In this document: positions 62,034 through 64,000 of the stretch, one piece after another
Layout: every line of letters begins with the position of its first letter
How positions within the stretch are numbered: the stretch's first letter is position 1
Origin: Hyphomicrobium denitrificans 1NES1
GTDB lineage: Bacteria > Pseudomonadota > Alphaproteobacteria > Rhizobiales > Hyphomicrobiaceae
DNA: 64,000 nucleotides
NCBI RefSeq assembly: GCF_000230975.2
Contig: NC_021172.1
Span: 1,674,001 to 1,738,000 of the forward strand
Direction of reading: 5' to 3'
Translations under genes and position numbers: made by a program
The notes under the pieces: generated by a model
The model's input: only the letters and a program-made list of their open reading frames with translations
The model's database searches: none
Told to the model about the DNA's origin: nothing

Positions 62034-62767
62034 GCCACGGACTTCTCCGGTGCAGGCTCGATGTTCTGTGCGCGGCCGATTTCGAGCCGAATGGCGGCGA
62101 CGCGTGTCGGGTCGAGCTTGCTCGACCGACCCGTCTCGCAAAGCGCACCGCGGAAGCCCAGCACGTCCGGACCGAGGCTCGCAAGGCCCGCGATGTCTTC
62201 CATTCTGAGCGACCCGGCAAGACCGCACATCAGATTGGAATTCCGTGCCGACGACACGAACTTTGAAAGCCCTCCGGCAGGCAGCATCGTGGTCAAGCGA
62301 CCGCCCGACTTGTCCGCCGTATCAAGCATCACGCCGGCAAAACCGTGCGCCGCGAGATATGGAATAAGCTCGTAATCCGGGGCCTGATCCGCCATCAGCA
62401 CCGCAACGAGACGCACCTTCTGATGCTTCACCCGCCCCAGCGCAGCGATCGCGGGACGCGCATCACCGTCGCCGAAAAATCCGATCTTGACGATATCGAC
62501 TCCTGTCCGCGCCATCGCGGATGCAGCCTCGACCAGCGCGCCGGACTCCGGAGGCAAGTCCCCGACCGTCGCGCTCACCAACAGTCGGCCAGCCACGCGC
62601 GCGGCGACCTCGCGGACAACCGCGTGCGGCAGCGCCCCCAGCGCACCGGCCGACGGATCTTTGCAATCGATCACATCGGCGCCGCCTGCGAGTGCCAAAC
62701 TCGCCTCATCGGCGCTCGTCACGCTCGCCAGAAAGGCGGGACGCCGCCGTGTCAAACCGTCGATCAT
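62030..62767 (-). CDS. mfnB: (5-formylfuran-3-yl)methyl phosphate synthase, MfnB-like
   Basis: A protein of about 245 residues of the DUF556 TIM-barrel family. It builds the furan ring of methanofuran from two glyceraldehyde 3-phosphate. Diagnostic segments are FLASVTSADEASLALAGGADVID, CKDPSAGALGALPHAVV with the catalytic lysine region, VDIVKIGFFGDGDARP, and LVAVLMADQAPDYELIPYLA with GVMLDTADKSGG. The presence of mfnB supports methylofuran production by the host. The ATG at 62767 was chosen because the sequence before it is not conserved. It overlaps folB-like by four bases. Confidence 0.88.
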   Translation of the reverse strand: MIDGLTRRRPAFLASVTSADEASLALAGGADVIDCKDPSAGALGALPHAVVREVAARVAGRLLVSATVGDLPPESGALVEAASAMARTGVDIVKIGFFGDGDARPAIAALGRVKHQKVRLVAVLMADQAPDYELIPYLAAHGFAGVMLDTADKSGGRLTTMLPAGGLSKFVSSARNSNLMCGLAGSLRMEDIAGLASLGPDVLGFRGALCETGRSSKLDPTRVAAIRLEIGRAQNIEPAPEKSVA

Positions 62768-62805
62768 TCCATCGTCCGAGATAAATAAGCCGCGGATCCG
62801 CGGGA

Positions 62806-63546
62806 TCAGGTGGCGAAGATGCGGATTTGCTCTTGGAGCACCGCAGCCCGGTCGTGGCGCTGAGCTTCTGTCAGGTTCACGACCGCATCCTGGGCAACAC
62901 TCGCCTGTCCCGGCGCCAGGCGCAAGATGCGGGTCCCGAGTTGTATTGCCTCGGACCGGTCGTGCGTCACGAAAATCACGGTTGTCGGCTGCCGGTGCCA
63001 CAGCTCCATCAACAATTCCCTGAGGCTTGCCGCCGTAGGATCATCAAGCGAAACAAAGGGCTCGTCCATCAACAAGATCTGAGGTTCGAGGATGAACCCC
63101 CGTGCCAGCGCCGCACGCCGCTGCATGCCGAGCGACAACATCTCGGGGTAAGCGTTCTGCGCCTGACCCAGCCCGACGCGCTCCAGCATCGCCGGGATTT
63201 GCGCGTGACGAGGATCTCCGTTCGGGAGAGCGAGGGCGATATTTTCGTAAAGCGTGCGCCAGGGCAGAAGCCGGGGCGTCTGGAAAATGAACGTTACGCC
63301 GTCTTTCGCGGGGCCGAGATCAATCGATCCTTCGTAATCCTTGTCGAGCCCGGCGATGATGTTGAGCAACGTCGACTTTCCGCAGCCCGACGGACCGGTG
63401 ATAACCAGAAACGAGCGCGGCGCCACCTCGAATTCGATATCCTGAAGCACGAGCTGTGCTTCGCGGTCTCCAACCGCCGGAAAGATCTTGCGCTTGACCG
63501 CGACGCGGATCGTCCCGTTTGTGTTTCGTCCGTTCAGCGGCGCCAT
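62806..63546 (-). CDS. ABC transporter ATP-binding protein, taurine/nitrate type
   Basis: A 246-residue ATPase of the SsuB/TauB/NrtD type. Walker A is GPSGCGKSTLLNIIAGL near residue 52, the Q-loop is FIFQTPRLLPWRTLYENIAL, the signature is LSLGMQRRAALARGF (Leu replaces the usual second Gly of LSGGM), Walker B is ILLMDEPFVSLD, and the switch His is in FVTHDRSEAI. It precedes the mfnB operon by 38 bases on the same strand and overlaps the permease gene by 13 bases. The substrate is unknown; taurine, sulfonates or a C1-cofactor precursor are candidates. Confidence 0.9.
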   Translation of the reverse strand: MAPLNGRNTNGTIRVAVKRKIFPAVGDREAQLVLQDIEFEVAPRSFLVITGPSGCGKSTLLNIIAGLDKDYEGSIDLGPAKDGVTFIFQTPRLLPWRTLYENIALALPNGDPRHAQIPAMLERVGLGQAQNAYPEMLSLGMQRRAALARGFILEPQILLMDEPFVSLDDPTAASLRELLMELWHRQPTTVIFVTHDRSEAIQLGTRILRLAPGQASVAQDAVVNLTEAQRHDRAAVLQEQIRIFAT

Positions 63547-64000
63547 GCACTCACCCGGGCTTGCAGCGGCTGCAGCACCGCGAATTCGATGACTTGCACG
63601 ATCAGGATGAAGGCCAGCGCATAGGCCAGTATCGTGCCGACGTCAAATTCCTGGAACGCGATCGCGAGACGATAGCCGACACCGTTCGAGCGGCCGAAAG
63701 CTTCGACGACGAGCACGATCTTCCAGACGAGCGATAGGCCCGACCGGGCTGCAGCGGCAAAGAACGGTGCGAGCTGTGGTAGTGTCACGTGCCGAAGCGT
63801 CTTCCAGTTCCCGAACTTGTACATGATCGCCATCTCGGCAAGATCTTTCGAGAGGCTGCGCGCGCCCTCGCGCATGTTGACGGCGACGTTTGGGATCTTG
63901 TTCAGCGCCACGGCGATGATCGCGGCGGTATCCGTCAGCCCGAACCAGATGTAGCAGAGCGTGATGGTGACGAGCGCCGGCAGGTTCAGGAACAACGTCA
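63534..64000 (-). CDS. ABC transporter permease, C-terminal part, cut by window edge
   Basis: About 155 residues of an inner-membrane permease run to the window end; the start lies outside. It shows the EAA loop MREGARSLSKDLAEMAIMYKF-type segment with NWKTLRHVTLPQLAPFF, followed by transmembrane segments (GLSLVWKIVLVVEAFG and ILAYALAFILIVQVIEFAVL). It is of the SsuC/TauC group and overlaps the ATPase gene by 13 bases. The binding protein is presumably further upstream. Confidence 0.88.
   Translation of the reverse strand, partial: TLFLNLPALVTITLCYIWFGLTDTAAIIAVALNKIPNVAVNMREGARSLSKDLAEMAIMYKFGNWKTLRHVTLPQLAPFFAAAARSGLSLVWKIVLVVEAFGRSNGVGYRLAIAFQEFDVGTILAYALAFILIVQVIEFAVLQPLQARVSAWRR

Overview
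The window looks like a chromosomal segment from an obligate or facultative methylotroph of the Hyphomicrobiales (Alphaproteobacteria), most likely Hyphomicrobium or a close relative. This rests on the GC-rich sequence, rhizobial-type gene families (DUF2865, DUF2059, TIGR02281-type retropepsins, PleC/DivJ-like histidine kinase), and above all on a complete pqqABCDE operon followed by a large tetrahydromethanopterin (H4MPT) and methylofuran cluster. The species call is inference; no rRNA gene is present.

Region 1 (1-20.6 kb) is mostly housekeeping on the minus strand: a truncated FMN-dependent lactate-dehydrogenase-like gene with a cyclophilin-like partner, a specialised ketoacyl-synthase/ACP pair divergent from an acyl-CoA ligase, cysS, gltX, nadE, a universal stress protein, class II DAHP synthase, an SDR, glutathione reductase, rpiA and a large RND/MMPL exporter. 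On the plus strand lie gph and a secreted DUF2865 protein. Region 2 (20.9-33.8 kb) holds a tRNA-Val(CAC), SYLF and exported MsrA proteins, an ornithine/lysine decarboxylase, a DUF4384 protein with two CXXCH motifs, an ABC exporter, threonine ammonia-lyase, an Lrp regulator, GST and a nuclease. Region 3 (33.9-44.4 kb) has a membrane histidine kinase followed by two tandem retropepsin-like proteases, phosphomannomutase, a TauE exporter, dusA and the cysJI sulfite reductase genes.

Region 4 (45.0-64.0 kb) is the C1 island. pqqABCDE makes the methanol dehydrogenase cofactor and is followed by a periplasmic cytochrome c. A pterin branch (folK, pterin carbinolamine dehydratase-like, beta-RFAP synthase) leads into mtdB, an ATP-grasp gene, mch, a second ATP-grasp gene, a CitG-like gene and fae, which together make H4MPT-type cofactor and oxidise formaldehyde on it. 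Around fae lie a HisA-like protein and an MfnF/orf17-like protein. A tightly overlapping minus-strand operon (mfnB-like, folB-like, mfnE-like, DUF447, methyltransferase) looks like a methylofuran/methanopterin assembly line. It is preceded at the window edge by an ABC transporter cut off by the window end. The formyltransferase/hydrolase genes (fhc) and methanol dehydrogenase structural genes are not in the window.

No CRISPR array, insertion sequence, prophage or rRNA was seen. The least explained parts are the uncharacterised genes embedded in the C1 operons (HisA-like, DUF447, methyltransferase, ABC transporter), long hairpins that fill several convergent junctions, and a dispersed ATGGCCGC palindrome family. 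All coordinates and motifs come from reading the sequence; family names are from recognition without a database search.
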